DNA from: Coxiellaceae bacterium
Lineage (GTDB): Bacteria; Pseudomonadota; Gammaproteobacteria; Coxiellales; Coxiellaceae
NCBI GenBank assembly: GCA_030680235.1
Contig: JAUXWQ010000028.1
Coordinates: forward strand, 62,001 to 126,000
DNA length: 64,000 nucleotides
Direction of reading: 5' to 3'
A program made the position numbers and the translations under genes. The notes under the pieces are model-generated. The model saw only the letters and a list, made by a program, of their open reading frames with translations. It had not been told where the DNA came from and did not search any database. Shown here piece after piece: positions 55,921-64,000 of this stretch. The stretch's first letter is position 1, and every line of letters starts with the position of its first letter.

Positions 55921-55957
55921 CTGCAAAAAACACTCGCTTACGCTCATGCTCGCATCA
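55921..55957. repeat. R2 REP-like repeat, right half only
   Basis: CTGCAAAAAACACTCGCTTA followed by CGCTCATGCTCGCATCAG matches the right arm of the copy at 44998. The left arm (about 55880-55905) is not recognisable. Located just past the serS stop codon. Confidence 0.75.
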
Positions 55958-55970
55958 GAAAACGAGCCTG

Positions 55971-57239
55971 TTAAATAATATCTACACCATTCATATATTT
56001 TTGCAGCGCTTTTGGAATGTGAATCATACCATTTTCATCTTGGTAGTTTTCCATAATGGCAACCAATGTGCGCCCTACCGCTAAACCAGAGCCATTTAAT
56101 ATATGCGCCAATTCTGGCTTTCCTAATTCTGTACGAAAACGTGTCATCATACGGCGCGCTTGAAAATCTGTGCAATTACTACAAGAGGAAATTTCACGGT
56201 ATTTATCTTGGCTTGGCAACCACACTTCCAAATCATAGGTTTTTGCAGCACCAAAACCAGTATCGCCAGAACACAGCAAAATCACGCGATAAGGTAACTC
56301 CAATAATTGAAGCACTTTTTCTGCATGTTTTACGATGCTTTCTAAAGCTTCAAAAGACTCTTCTGGTTTTGTCACCTGGACCAGCTCCACTTTTTGAAAC
56401 TGATGCTGACGAATCATGCCGCGCGTATCTTTTCCATAAGAACCTGCTTCACTCCGAAAACACGGTGAATGCGCGACAAATTTTAAAGGTAATTGATCAG
56501 CTTCAATAATTTGATCACGTACTAAATTGGCAAGCGCAACCTCTGCCGTTGGAATTAAGGTAAAATCTTGTTCGCCTTTGATCGAGAAAAAATCATCGGC
56601 AAATTTTGGCAGTTGACCTGTACCCAGCAAAGCCTCTGAATGCACCAAATACGGCACATACATTTCGGTATAGCCATGCTCTTGTGTATGTAAGTCCAAC
56701 ATGAATTCTGCCAATGCACGCTGTAGTTTTGCTAATTTTCCGCGTAAAACGACAAATCTTGCACCCGATATTTTTGCAGCCGCATCAAAATCCATTTGCT
56801 GCCCACGCAAACCTAAATCCACATGGTCTTTTGGTGTAAAAGAAAATTGTTTTGGCACACCCCACTTTCTAATTTCAACATTCTCATTTTCAGACATACC
56901 ATTTGGAACAGAGCCATCCAAAATATTGGGGATTTGCAACTGAAAATCCGTTAGTTTTTTTTGAAGCGCATCCAGTGCAATTTCGTTTTGTTTTAAGGTA
57001 TCGCTCAGTGTTGTATTTTCTGCTAATAGTGCAGCAACATCTTCGCCTTTAGATTTTGCAATGCCCACTTGCTTAGCAAAGGCATTACGCTTTGCCTGTA
57101 ATTCTTGGGTTTTGTCTTGAAGCACTCTTCGCTCAGCCTCAAGTGTTTTATAGGTATTAATATCAACAGCAACATTGTGACGTTTTGCTTCTGTTGCTAC
57201 AAAATCAGGGTCTTGGCGTAATAATTTAGGGTCGATCAT
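55971..57239 (-). CDS. serS: seryl-tRNA synthetase
   Basis: A 422-residue class II synthetase: N-terminal coiled-coil arm for tRNA-Ser (residues about 30-100, LEAERRVLQDKTQELQAKRN), motif 2 region FRSEAGSYGKDTRGMIRQHQF and motif 3 LAHILNGSGLAVGRTLVAIM. Normal length (E. coli 430). It ends the ftsK-lolA-crcB-serS series on the minus strand, interrupted here by a plus-strand hydrolase gene. Confidence 0.98.
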   Translation of the reverse strand: MIDPKLLRQDPDFVATEAKRHNVAVDINTYKTLEAERRVLQDKTQELQAKRNAFAKQVGIAKSKGEDVAALLAENTTLSDTLKQNEIALDALQKKLTDFQLQIPNILDGSVPNGMSENENVEIRKWGVPKQFSFTPKDHVDLGLRGQQMDFDAAAKISGARFVVLRGKLAKLQRALAEFMLDLHTQEHGYTEMYVPYLVHSEALLGTGQLPKFADDFFSIKGEQDFTLIPTAEVALANLVRDQIIEADQLPLKFVAHSPCFRSEAGSYGKDTRGMIRQHQFQKVELVQVTKPEESFEALESIVKHAEKVLQLLELPYRVILLCSGDTGFGAAKTYDLEVWLPSQDKYREISSCSNCTDFQARRMMTRFRTELGKPELAHILNGSGLAVGRTLVAIMENYQDENGMIHIPKALQKYMNGVDII

Positions 57240-57345
57240 AATGCACTTCTAAAAATTAATGGAATAGAGAAGCGCATTATAACGTGAATTATTTAATGAA
57301 ACACAAAAAAATGCTTTAGAGGCTATTTGGTTGATTATTGCATCA

Positions 57346-57594
57346 TTAACGACGCGCCATCGACTGAAGCGCGTTTGCCCTACTTTCCGCCCGCCCTGCC
57401 CTTTGCTGCTGCAGAATCTGATTATATTCCTCGCGAGAAATGACAATCCCAGTTAACAGTTCGCGGGTTTCACTCATCATCACCCTACCCATAACAACAT
57501 CCTGCTGATGCATCTGACCCACATTTAAATTTAAACCGCCTTGTTGTGCGTTACGAGAACGCCAAAGTTGAAAATATGCATCAGAATGACTCAT
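57346..57594 (-). CDS. hypothetical small Gln/Arg-rich protein
   Basis: An 82-residue hydrophilic protein (MSHSDAYFQLWRSRNAQQGG, then a central VVMGRVMMSETRELLTGIVI and a QQQRAGRAESRANALQS C terminus). AAGG lies 9 bases before the ATG. No family recognised, no membrane segment or signal peptide. Between serS and the hydrolase gene. An alternative frame on the same strand (57249-57446) was judged spurious. Confidence 0.5.
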   Translation of the reverse strand: MSHSDAYFQLWRSRNAQQGGLNLNVGQMHQQDVVMGRVMMSETRELLTGIVISREEYNQILQQQRAGRAESRANALQSMARR

Positions 57595-57735
57595 AAAGAT
57601 CGCCTTTAGTTTATATTTTTACCAATTTTGCATTAAAACAACAGAAATAGCGACGCCATTTTGTTTCTAATGAACATTTCGTCACTAAATAAAACTCCTC
57701 TGCTATAATAAAATCTAGGTTAAAAGGAGTTTTCC

Positions 57736-58644
57736 ATGTTTATGAAAAGCAAAAAAGTGACGCTCACGGAAAGAGTACATATTCCCGCTCGAGAAAACGC
57801 CCCCGATACCTACCTGCATCTCAAGATTCTACAAAATGAAGTAGCGCCACTTGGTTCACGACCGGTCATGTTTCTTTTACCGGGCGGACCAGGGCTTGAT
57901 CACAGCACCTATCAGTCTTACGCTTGTTTACTCGATATCGTCGACATCGTTTTCCATGACCCTCGCGGCTGCGGGCAAAGCGATAAAAATGATCCAAGCT
58001 CTTACAGCATGGAAAATTATATTGAAGACGTTGAAATTATTCGACGCTTTCTTAATTTAGAAAAAATTATTCTGCTTGGGAAATCCTACGGTAGTGTCTG
58101 CGCAATGGGATATGCATTGCGCTATCAACACTTCATTGAAAAACTCGTCTTGTCTGCAGGTGCACCAAGCTATCGCTCTATTGAAACAGCAAAAGCGCAT
58201 TTAGAAAAAACAGCCTCTGCAAAGCAACTGAAACTCTACAAAAAATTATGGGATGGTGAATTTAAAAGCCATGCCGAGCTTGCTGAATTTTATTTTGCAA
58301 CAGCACCACTTTATTCTCATCACATAAAAACAAAATTAGAATCCTATATGCTTGGTTATTTCGCAAAAAATTTCTGCTATGAAGCAGCGAATCTTGGCTT
58401 TTCAGATTTTTTGCGTAAATTTGATTTTGAACCAAATTTACATGAAATAAAGTGCAATACGCTTATTTTAGCGGGCGAAGAAGATTGGATAAATGATATT
58501 CGTCACATCAAAATCATGGCAGAAAAAATACCCAACAATGTTTTTAAATCTTTTCCTAACGCAGGACACACCATGGAATCTGATGCAGGTAAAGTTTATT
58601 TTGATACCATTCGAGATTTTATTACAGAAAAGAATGCGTTTTAA
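57736..58644 (+). CDS. alpha/beta hydrolase, proline iminopeptidase-like
   Basis: A 302-residue alpha/beta hydrolase: FLLPGGPGLDHSTY (HGGPG-type oxyanion motif), FHDPRGCGQSDKND, nucleophile elbow GKSYGSVCAMGYA, acid in LAGEEDWINDI and histidine in FPNAGHTMESD. GGPG and the DPRG-GQS motif resemble proline iminopeptidases (S33), but substrate is uncertain. AAAAGGAG just upstream of ATG 57736 is a strong ribosome binding site. It is inserted in the opposite direction within the crcB-serS neighbourhood. Confidence 0.83.
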   Translation: MFMKSKKVTLTERVHIPARENAPDTYLHLKILQNEVAPLGSRPVMFLLPGGPGLDHSTYQSYACLLDIVDIVFHDPRGCGQSDKNDPSSYSMENYIEDVEIIRRFLNLEKIILLGKSYGSVCAMGYALRYQHFIEKLVLSAGAPSYRSIETAKAHLEKTASAKQLKLYKKLWDGEFKSHAELAEFYFATAPLYSHHIKTKLESYMLGYFAKNFCYEAANLGFSDFLRKFDFEPNLHEIKCNTLILAGEEDWINDIRHIKIMAEKIPNNVFKSFPNAGHTMESDAGKVYFDTIRDFITEKNAF

Positions 58645-58726
58645 TAAAAAATTCTGGCAGTGACTCTGCCACGCTTGTCACGACCTCCAATTCAAGGAAA
58701 TACAAGCGCTCGCATCGAGATCAGCG

Positions 58727-59122
58727 TTACTTGATAAATATCACCGATGCGTATATTCCCAGCAAAGTTGCTAATAGACAAACCATAACACTTATAAAAA
58801 TATTCATTAATGCAGCGTGATAAGCCCCTTTCTGCAAAAAAACCACTGTATCAATACTAAAGCTTGAAAAAGTTGTGAAGCCACCCAGAATACCAATCAC
58901 TAAACCAGCACGCCAAATAGGATTAACTAACAGCGTTAATTCAAAAATACCGTATAAAACACCTATTAAAAAACAACCGGAAATATTACAAACAATAATT
59001 CCAAGCGGCAATTCTGCATAAGGAAAAAAAGCTTGTACACCGCGCGATAATAATAATCGCGCAACTGAACCAATGGCACCACCTGCCGCAACGACTGACA
59101 TTTCTTTGTATAAAATATTCAT
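58727..59122 (-). CDS. crcB: fluoride channel CrcB/Fluc
   Basis: A 131-residue protein with four membrane helices: GGAIGSVARLLLSRGVQAF, GIIVCNISGCFLIGVLYGIF and the signature LGGFTTFSSFSIDTVVFL with the phenylalanine box. Dual-topology dimer exporting fluoride. No fluoride riboswitch is seen in the 29-bp gap to lolA. Third gene after ftsK and lolA. Confidence 0.95.
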   Translation of the reverse strand: MNILYKEMSVVAAGGAIGSVARLLLSRGVQAFFPYAELPLGIIVCNISGCFLIGVLYGIFELTLLVNPIWRAGLVIGILGGFTTFSSFSIDTVVFLQKGAYHAALMNIFISVMVCLLATLLGIYASVIFIK

Positions 59123-59151
59123 ATCTTGCTCGCTTTGCTTGTATGCCTTCC

Positions 59152-59766
59152 TTATTTTAAAATATCGACGCCCGTCGGCGGTGAAAAATGAAATATTGCA
59201 CGAGACAAACGCGGATTCATCACAAGATGTGAAAAATTAAATGTGCTGACTTGTCCGAGAGATGCAGTGACCTGCATGCTTTCTAATTCTTGATGGCGAA
59301 AAACAAGCACAACAGAACGAAAAGCCTGCGACTGTTTTTTTGGTATCAGCTGAAAAACCAATCTATTTTGATGCGGCATTAATTGCACATTGAATTTTTG
59401 TAAGAAATTATTCACGTCACCCGATAAAATTTTTGCCGGATTAATCGGTAAATTTTGAATTTCTTGACGCGTCGCTTGCTTTAAATCAACATCATACACC
59501 CATAAAACTTTACCATCTGTGATCACAATTTGATGTGTCGGTTTTTCTGTTTCAAAGCGAAAATAATTGGGCTTCATAAGCATCATAACCCCCTTACTTT
59601 TTTGCAGCACACGCTGTGAGTCATCAGCAGTCACTTCAGAAAAATTAGCTGCCAAGGTAGTAAAATTATTCAAAAGTTTCGCAAGCTGATTAGCTGCTGT
59701 GCTTTGTGTGGCCGGAAAAAGAGGCGTTGAAAACAATAATAAAAAAAACAGCATTAATTTTTTCAT
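59152..59766 (-). CDS. lolA: outer-membrane lipoprotein carrier protein LolA
   Basis: A 204-residue periplasmic protein with signal peptide (MKKLMLFFLLLFSTPLFPA) and the LolA fold: LNNFTTLAANFSEVTADDSQ, KGVMMLMKPNYFRFETEKP, TDGKVLWVYDVDLKQATRQE. It ferries lipoproteins from LolCDE to LolB. ATG 59766 is 14 bases after the ftsK stop. Confidence 0.95.
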   Translation of the reverse strand: MKKLMLFFLLLFSTPLFPATQSTAANQLAKLLNNFTTLAANFSEVTADDSQRVLQKSKGVMMLMKPNYFRFETEKPTHQIVITDGKVLWVYDVDLKQATRQEIQNLPINPAKILSGDVNNFLQKFNVQLMPHQNRLVFQLIPKKQSQAFRSVVLVFRHQELESMQVTASLGQVSTFNFSHLVMNPRLSRAIFHFSPPTGVDILK

Positions 59767-59780
59767 GAGACCCAATCCAT

Positions 59781-62162
59781 TTATTCAGATGCCGCCGGCA
59801 CTAAGACATCCCGCTGCGCATTTCCTTCCATTTTACTCACAATACCCGCCGCTTCCATTGCTTCCACAATACGTGCTGCACGATTGTAACCAATTTTAAA
59901 ACGGCGCTGCACACTCGATACAGATACACGCTGCGCTTTCACAACAAACTCAACTGCTTCATCGTATAGCGAATCTTTCTCACCATCTTCACCTTCAGAC
60001 AATGCAGATTCCGTATAGCCCGTGGGATCAACCGCCCCTGTCTCATCCAGAATTTCAGACAAATAATCAGGCTTTCCACGTTGCTTTAAGTCATTTACCA
60101 CACGATGCACTTCTTCATCGCTTGCAAAACAGCCATGCACGCGCACAGGCACTCCTGAACCTGGGGGTAAATACAGCATATCCCCATGTCCTAATAGTTG
60201 CTCCGCACCCTGTTGATCGAGAATAGTACGTGAATCAATTTTAGACGACACTTGAAAGGCAACGCGCGTTGGAATATTTGCTTTAATTAAGCCAGTAATC
60301 ACATCAACCGATGGACGCTGTGTCGCAAAAATCAAATGAATTCCTGCAGCGCGTGCTTTTTGTGCTAATCGTGCAATCAATGTTTCAACTTTTTTACCCA
60401 CCACAACCATCATGTCTGCAAACTCATCCGCAAGCACTACAATTTTTGGTAGTGTCTGTAATTCTTTCGGTGACTCTTCTGAATCGGCTGCCAATGGATC
60501 TAATAATGGCGCGCCTTTTTCAATCGCTTCACGCACCTTGATGTTATATCCGACAATATTACGCACACCAAGCGATGCCATTAAGCGATATCGACGCTCC
60601 ATTTCAACGACACACCAACGCAACGCAGAGGCAGCATCTTTCATGTCTGTAACAACAGGAGCCAATAAATGCGGGATACGATCGTAAATCGATAACTCCA
60701 ACATTTTTGGATCAATTAAAATTAAACGTAAATCTTGCGGCGATGACTGATAGAGCAGGCTCAGCAGCATCACATTCAGCGCAACCGATTTACCAGACCC
60801 CGTTGTACCAGCAACCAATAAATGCGGCATTTTTGCAAGATCCACCACAACCGGTTCACCCGCAATATCTTTACCTAGAGCAATAGACAAAGAGGCTCGC
60901 GATTGCTGAAAAGCTCTCGATGCGAGCACTTCTTTTAATGTCACCATTTCGCGATTTGGATTTGGTAATTCCAAACCAATCACGGATTTTCCTGGAATCA
61001 CTTCTACAACACGCACACTGATAACCGACAAAGAACGCGCTAAATCTTTAGCAAGTGCAGTAATTTTATTAACCTTTGTTCCTGGCGCCAATTCTAATTC
61101 ATAACGCGTTACAACAGGACCAGGATGTGCTGCCACAACCTTTAAATCGACCCCGAAATCACGGAAACATGCCTCAACCTCACGCGAACGTTGTTCCAAC
61201 AACTCTTTCGAAACCCCCTGTTTTTTTTCATTTGTTGCGCCATCCAACAAGGATAATTTCGGCAAGATAGTCGATTGTGAATACCGTGGAATACGTGATG
61301 GCGCCGTTTCATCCGTTTCAATTTCTACAAGGTTTCTGACTGCTGAAGCGCGTCTTGTTGTTTTGGGTAGTGGGTCCAATAGTGGATCTTCGTCATCTGA
61401 TAAGGTAGGTTCAATTACGGTTTTTTTAAAGGGAATCGCAATCTTTTTTTCCATCCGTAAAGGTAATGATGGCATCGCTATTGTTGGCAACTTAAGTGAG
61501 AATGTTGGCAAGGGGATTTTTTCTTTCAAGAACGCTAATCCCTGACGGGACAAGCGCATCATTAACGCACCCATCGAATCGATCAACTCTAACCACGATG
61601 TTCCTGTCAAAAGGGTCGTACCAATCAATAATGCGGGAATAAAAATAATCGTCGCCCCCGCACGATTAAACCACTGCAGCAACAAATTACCTGCTGAAAG
61701 ACCAATAATGCCACCTGCCTCAAATGGTAAGCCAACACCAAGCTTCCCCAAGTATAAATGCAACAAACTGGTTGCACTGAAAGCCGCCATTAAAAATCCT
61801 GCAAAGCGCGAGGAAACGCGCGACCAATCAATTCGTGACACACGCTCATCATTTTGATAAACACGATATAGTTGCCATACCCGATGAAAAATAATGAGTG
61901 GGAAGAAATAGGTAACATAGCCAAATAAATACAACAAAAGATCAGACATCCAAGCGCCAACACGACCGCCTGCATTTAAAATATATGCCGTATCCACTTC
62001 ATGTGACCAACTGGGATCTGCTTGATGATACGTTACCAATGAAAGCAATATAAAAAAACCGAAAGCCAATAATATAATCAAACCAGCTTCATGCAAACGA
62101 CGATAGAGCGCTTCTGATAACGCACTTTGGCTGGAAATAATTTTACGTTTTGAGTCTCTCAC
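59781..62162 (-). CDS. ftsK: DNA translocase FtsK
   Basis: A 793-residue FtsK, shorter than E. coli (1329) because the Pro/Gln linker is only about 110 residues. Four or five N-terminal membrane helices (up to about 190), linker, then the RecA-like motor with Walker [15 protein letters not shown] near residue 450, Walker [14 protein letters not shown], and a C-terminal gamma winged helix ([20 protein letters not shown]) that reads KOPS and activates XerD. The start is GTG with AGAGGA about 11 bases upstream. First gene of ftsK-lolA-crcB. Confidence 0.97.
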   Translation of the reverse strand: MRDSKRKIISSQSALSEALYRRLHEAGLIILLAFGFFILLSLVTYHQADPSWSHEVDTAYILNAGGRVGAWMSDLLLYLFGYVTYFFPLIIFHRVWQLYRVYQNDERVSRIDWSRVSSRFAGFLMAAFSATSLLHLYLGKLGVGLPFEAGGIIGLSAGNLLLQWFNRAGATIIFIPALLIGTTLLTGTSWLELIDSMGALMMRLSRQGLAFLKEKIPLPTFSLKLPTIAMPSLPLRMEKKIAIPFKKTVIEPTLSDDEDPLLDPLPKTTRRASAVRNLVEIETDETAPSRIPRYSQSTILPKLSLLDGATNEKKQGVSKELLEQRSREVEACFRDFGVDLKVVAAHPGPVVTRYELELAPGTKVNKITALAKDLARSLSVISVRVVEVIPGKSVIGLELPNPNREMVTLKEVLASRAFQQSRASLSIALGKDIAGEPVVVDLAKMPHLLVAGTTGSGKSVALNVMLLSLLYQSSPQDLRLILIDPKMLELSIYDRIPHLLAPVVTDMKDAASALRWCVVEMERRYRLMASLGVRNIVGYNIKVREAIEKGAPLLDPLAADSEESPKELQTLPKIVVLADEFADMMVVVGKKVETLIARLAQKARAAGIHLIFATQRPSVDVITGLIKANIPTRVAFQVSSKIDSRTILDQQGAEQLLGHGDMLYLPPGSGVPVRVHGCFASDEEVHRVVNDLKQRGKPDYLSEILDETGAVDPTGYTESALSEGEDGEKDSLYDEAVEFVVKAQRVSVSSVQRRFKIGYNRAARIVEAMEAAGIVSKMEGNAQRDVLVPAASE

Positions 62163-62257
62163 AAGTCCGTTTTCCTCTGGAATCCCGTAGGATTAAGATA
62201 ACATATTCAACTTAATGAATAAATTGAAATTTTGCCAGAAAATTGCGCATAACGCGT

Positions 62258-62290
62258 ACCCAAAAAGACACTCGCTATGCGCATGCTCGC
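62258..62290. repeat. R2 REP-like repeat, half copy
   Basis: AAAAAGACACTCGCTATGCG followed by CATGCTCGCAG resembles the right arm of the REP-like family; the left arm is missing. It lies between sucD and ftsK (minus strand), 15 bases past the sucD stop. The rest of the 142-bp gap shows nothing else clear apart from the ftsK ribosome binding site. Confidence 0.65.
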
Positions 62291-62304
62291 AGCAGAGGCG
62301 GTTA

Positions 62305-63177
62305 CTAGATTTTTGCTACTTCTGCAACACCTTTGCCAATATCCGCTGGCGATTTTACCGTGTGAACACCTGCCGCTTCTAATGCTTTGAACTTTTCAGC
62401 CGCTGTGCCCTTACCGCCCGCAATAATCGCGCCCGCATGACCCATACGACGTCCTGGAGGTGCTGTAACCCCTGCAATGTAAGAAACCACAGGTTTTTTC
62501 ACATGGTGCTTAATGTATTCAGCCGCTTCTTCTTCACCTGATCCACCAATCTCACCTACCATCACGATGATTTCCGTCTGAGGATCCTTCTCAAACAATG
62601 CCAATACGTCAATAAAACTTGTACCCGCAATTGGGTCACCACCAATACCCACACAAGTGCTTTGACCCAAGCCAATCGCTGTTGTTTGATTAACCGCTTC
62701 ATACGTCAATGTACCTGAACGTGACACGATACCAACTTTACCTGGCTGATGAATGTGTCCTGGCATAATACCGATTTTACATTCACCTGGTGTAATCACA
62801 CCTGGGCAGTTTGGTCCGATCAAACGAACGTCCTTGCCTTTCATATAGGCTTTCACAGCCATCATGTCCAAAACAGGGATTCCTTCCGTGATACAAATCA
62901 CTAATTTAATACCCGCGTCGATTGCTTCGATAATAGAATCTTTGCAGAAAGGCGCTGGTACGAAAATCATTGAGGCATCAGCCTTTGTTGCTTCATACGC
63001 TTTTTTCACGCTATCAAATACAGGCAAGCCTAAATGCGTTTCACCGCCTTTACCCGGCGTTACACCACCAACCATTTTTGTGCCGTAATTTAAACATTGT
63101 TCAGAATGGAAACTGCCATGCTTACCCGTGAAGCCTTGGCAGATTACCTTGGTGTTTTTATTAATTAAAATACTCAT
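62305..63177 (-). CDS. sucD: succinyl-CoA synthetase alpha subunit
   Basis: A 290-residue SucD (E. coli 289): CoA-binding Rossmann domain [40 protein letters not shown] and the phospho-histidine loop [20 protein letters not shown]. It converts succinyl-CoA to succinate with ATP or GTP formation in the TCA cycle. It follows sucC with a 53-bp gap holding an R3 palindrome. Confidence 0.98.
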   Translation of the reverse strand: MSILINKNTKVICQGFTGKHGSFHSEQCLNYGTKMVGGVTPGKGGETHLGLPVFDSVKKAYEATKADASMIFVPAPFCKDSIIEAIDAGIKLVICITEGIPVLDMMAVKAYMKGKDVRLIGPNCPGVITPGECKIGIMPGHIHQPGKVGIVSRSGTLTYEAVNQTTAIGLGQSTCVGIGGDPIAGTSFIDVLALFEKDPQTEIIVMVGEIGGSGEEEAAEYIKHHVKKPVVSYIAGVTAPPGRRMGHAGAIIAGGKGTAAEKFKALEAAGVHTVKSPADIGKGVAEVAKI

Positions 63178-63202
63178 GCTATTCTCTCTAAAATTGTTTC
63201 AA

Positions 63203-63222
63203 GGCGCGATTTATCGCGTCTC
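63203..63222. repeat. R3 palindrome, copy 4
   Basis: GGCGCGATTTATCGCGTCTC, the reverse-oriented form of the GACGCGATAAATCGCGTC palindrome, inside the sucC-sucD gap. Could modulate relative expression of the two subunits by stabilising the upstream mRNA. Confidence 0.7.
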
Positions 63223-63230
63223 TACAGATG

Positions 63231-64000
63231 CTATCGTACCAATTCCACAATCTTCTTCGCAGCCTCAGTAAAGCCATTTGCAGGAACGATATTCAAACCA
63301 CTTTCTGCTAATTTTTTAGCACCCAATTCTGCATTGTTGCCTTCAAGGCGAACAACCACAGGCACATTGATACCCACTTCTGCAACCGCTGCAATAATAC
63401 CTTCTGCAATCATGTCGCAACGCACAATACCGCCGAAAATATTCACGAGAATACCTTTCACATTTTTATCAGAAGTAATAATTTTAAATGCTTCGGTTAC
63501 ACGTTCCTTTGTTGCGCCGCCACCGACGTCTAGAAAGTTTGCGGGATTCCCACCAACCAATTTAATTAAATCCATCGTCGCCATCGCAAGACCAGCACCA
63601 TTGACCATACAACCAATTTCGCCATCTAATGCAATGTAATTTAATTCCCATTTTTGCGCTTGTGTTTCACGCTCATCTTCTTGCGCTGTATCACGCATCG
63701 CAACAATATCCGCATGACGGAATAATGCATTATCATCCACACTGATTTTGGCATCCAAACAGATAAGTTCTTTTGTTGGTGTCACAATCAATGGATTAAT
63801 TTCAAGCATACTAAAATCATTGGCAACAAACGCGTCATATAAACCCGTGACCAGCTTTGTAAAAGATCGCATTTGATCTAACTCTAAACCAAGACCAAAA
63901 AACAATTCGCGACATTGAAATGGTTGCAATCCAACAATGGGATCAATCACCACTTTAAAGATTTTATCGGGCGTGTTGTGCGCCACTTCTTCAATCTCAA
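63231..64000 (-). CDS. sucC: succinyl-CoA synthetase beta subunit, C-terminal two thirds
   Basis: Partial: 256 codons are in the window and the 5' end lies beyond the right edge (frame open through [14 protein letters not shown]). Seen are the end of the ATP-grasp domain ([38 protein letters not shown]) and the CoA-ligase domain ([56 protein letters not shown]). Pairs with sucD downstream. Confidence 0.97.
   Translation of the reverse strand, partial: EIEEVAHNTPDKIFKVVIDPIVGLQPFQCRELFFGLGLELDQMRSFTKLVTGLYDAFVANDFSMLEINPLIVTPTKELICLDAKISVDDNALFRHADIVAMRDTAQEDERETQAQKWELNYIALDGEIGCMVNGAGLAMATMDLIKLVGGNPANFLDVGGGATKERVTEAFKIITSDKNVKGILVNIFGGIVRCDMIAEGIIAAVAEVGINVPVVVRLEGNNAELGAKKLAESGLNIVPANGFTEAAKKIVELVR

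Noticed and set aside
57249-57446. 65-codon minus-strand frame overlapping the 82-residue hypothetical gene
   Set aside because: No ribosome binding site, overlaps a better candidate on the same strand and resembles a frame shadow.
59123-59151. Possible fluoride riboswitch upstream of crcB
   Set aside because: Only 29 bp separate lolA and crcB, too short for the roughly 50-60-nt aptamer, and no conserved core is visible.

Overview
The window is a gene-dense, AT-rich stretch of chromosome from a gammaproteobacterium. Gene order and protein families fit the Legionellales (Coxiella/Legionella/Berkiella-like, host-associated bacteria). Supporting signs are Proteobacteria-type housekeeping blocks (mlaFEDCB-murA, kdsD-kdsC-lptC-lptB, mreBCD, ftsK-lolA-crcB-serS, sucCD, an OxyR with both redox cysteines), several TTG/GTG starts, and two neighbouring genes with eukaryotic signalling domains: a Ser/Thr protein kinase and a U-box protein. 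These look like secreted effectors. Species identity cannot be proven from sequence reading alone.

Layout. 1-8.9 kb: 5' end of tgt, MATE and CDF transporters, exonuclease I, a thioesterase, a 179-bp MITE, potassium transporter kup, an amino-acid permease and tsaB. 8.9-16.5 kb: pabB, xseA, an AraC/GyrI-like regulator, then rsfS-rlmH-mrdA and an alpha/beta hydrolase. 16.6-20 kb (minus): alr, pncA-pncB and a small exported Cys-containing protein. 20-26.6 kb: prpC-prpD, rpmE, uvrB, aspC. 26.7-30.5 kb: accessory island with the kinase, the U-box protein and decayed genes (a GrpB-family remnant). 30.5-33.7 kb (minus): APH-like kinase, DUF167, DUF2905 and an AbiE-type toxin/antitoxin pair. 33.9-41.7 kb: envelope biogenesis (tRNA-Asn, murA, mlaBCDEF; divergent kdsD-kdsC-lptC-lptB; tRNA-Ser, tRNA-Arg). 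41.9-50 kb: mtaD, HMG-CoA lyase, birA, dedA, serC, an inserted mepB pair and gyrA. 50-64 kb: oxyR, mreBCD, BI-1, an L,D-transpeptidase, a second MITE copy, serS, a hydrolase, crcB, lolA, ftsK, sucD and sucC.

The spaces between genes carry at least three dispersed repeat families: the MITE (two full copies with 8-bp target duplications and one divergent relative), a REP-like family with arms containing AGCGAGTGTTTTTGCAG (several full or half copies), and a short palindrome GACGCGATAAATCGCGTC (four copies, mostly at gene 3' ends).

Most notable points: the MITE with intact target-site duplications, one copy in the kup promoter region; mreC, whose only sensible start is ATT behind a strong ribosome binding site; the U-box gene with a PmrA-box-like promoter; its reading frame that continues past a stop codon held in a hairpin loop; and several expected operon members that are absent (lptA, rodA, rarA, ibaG).
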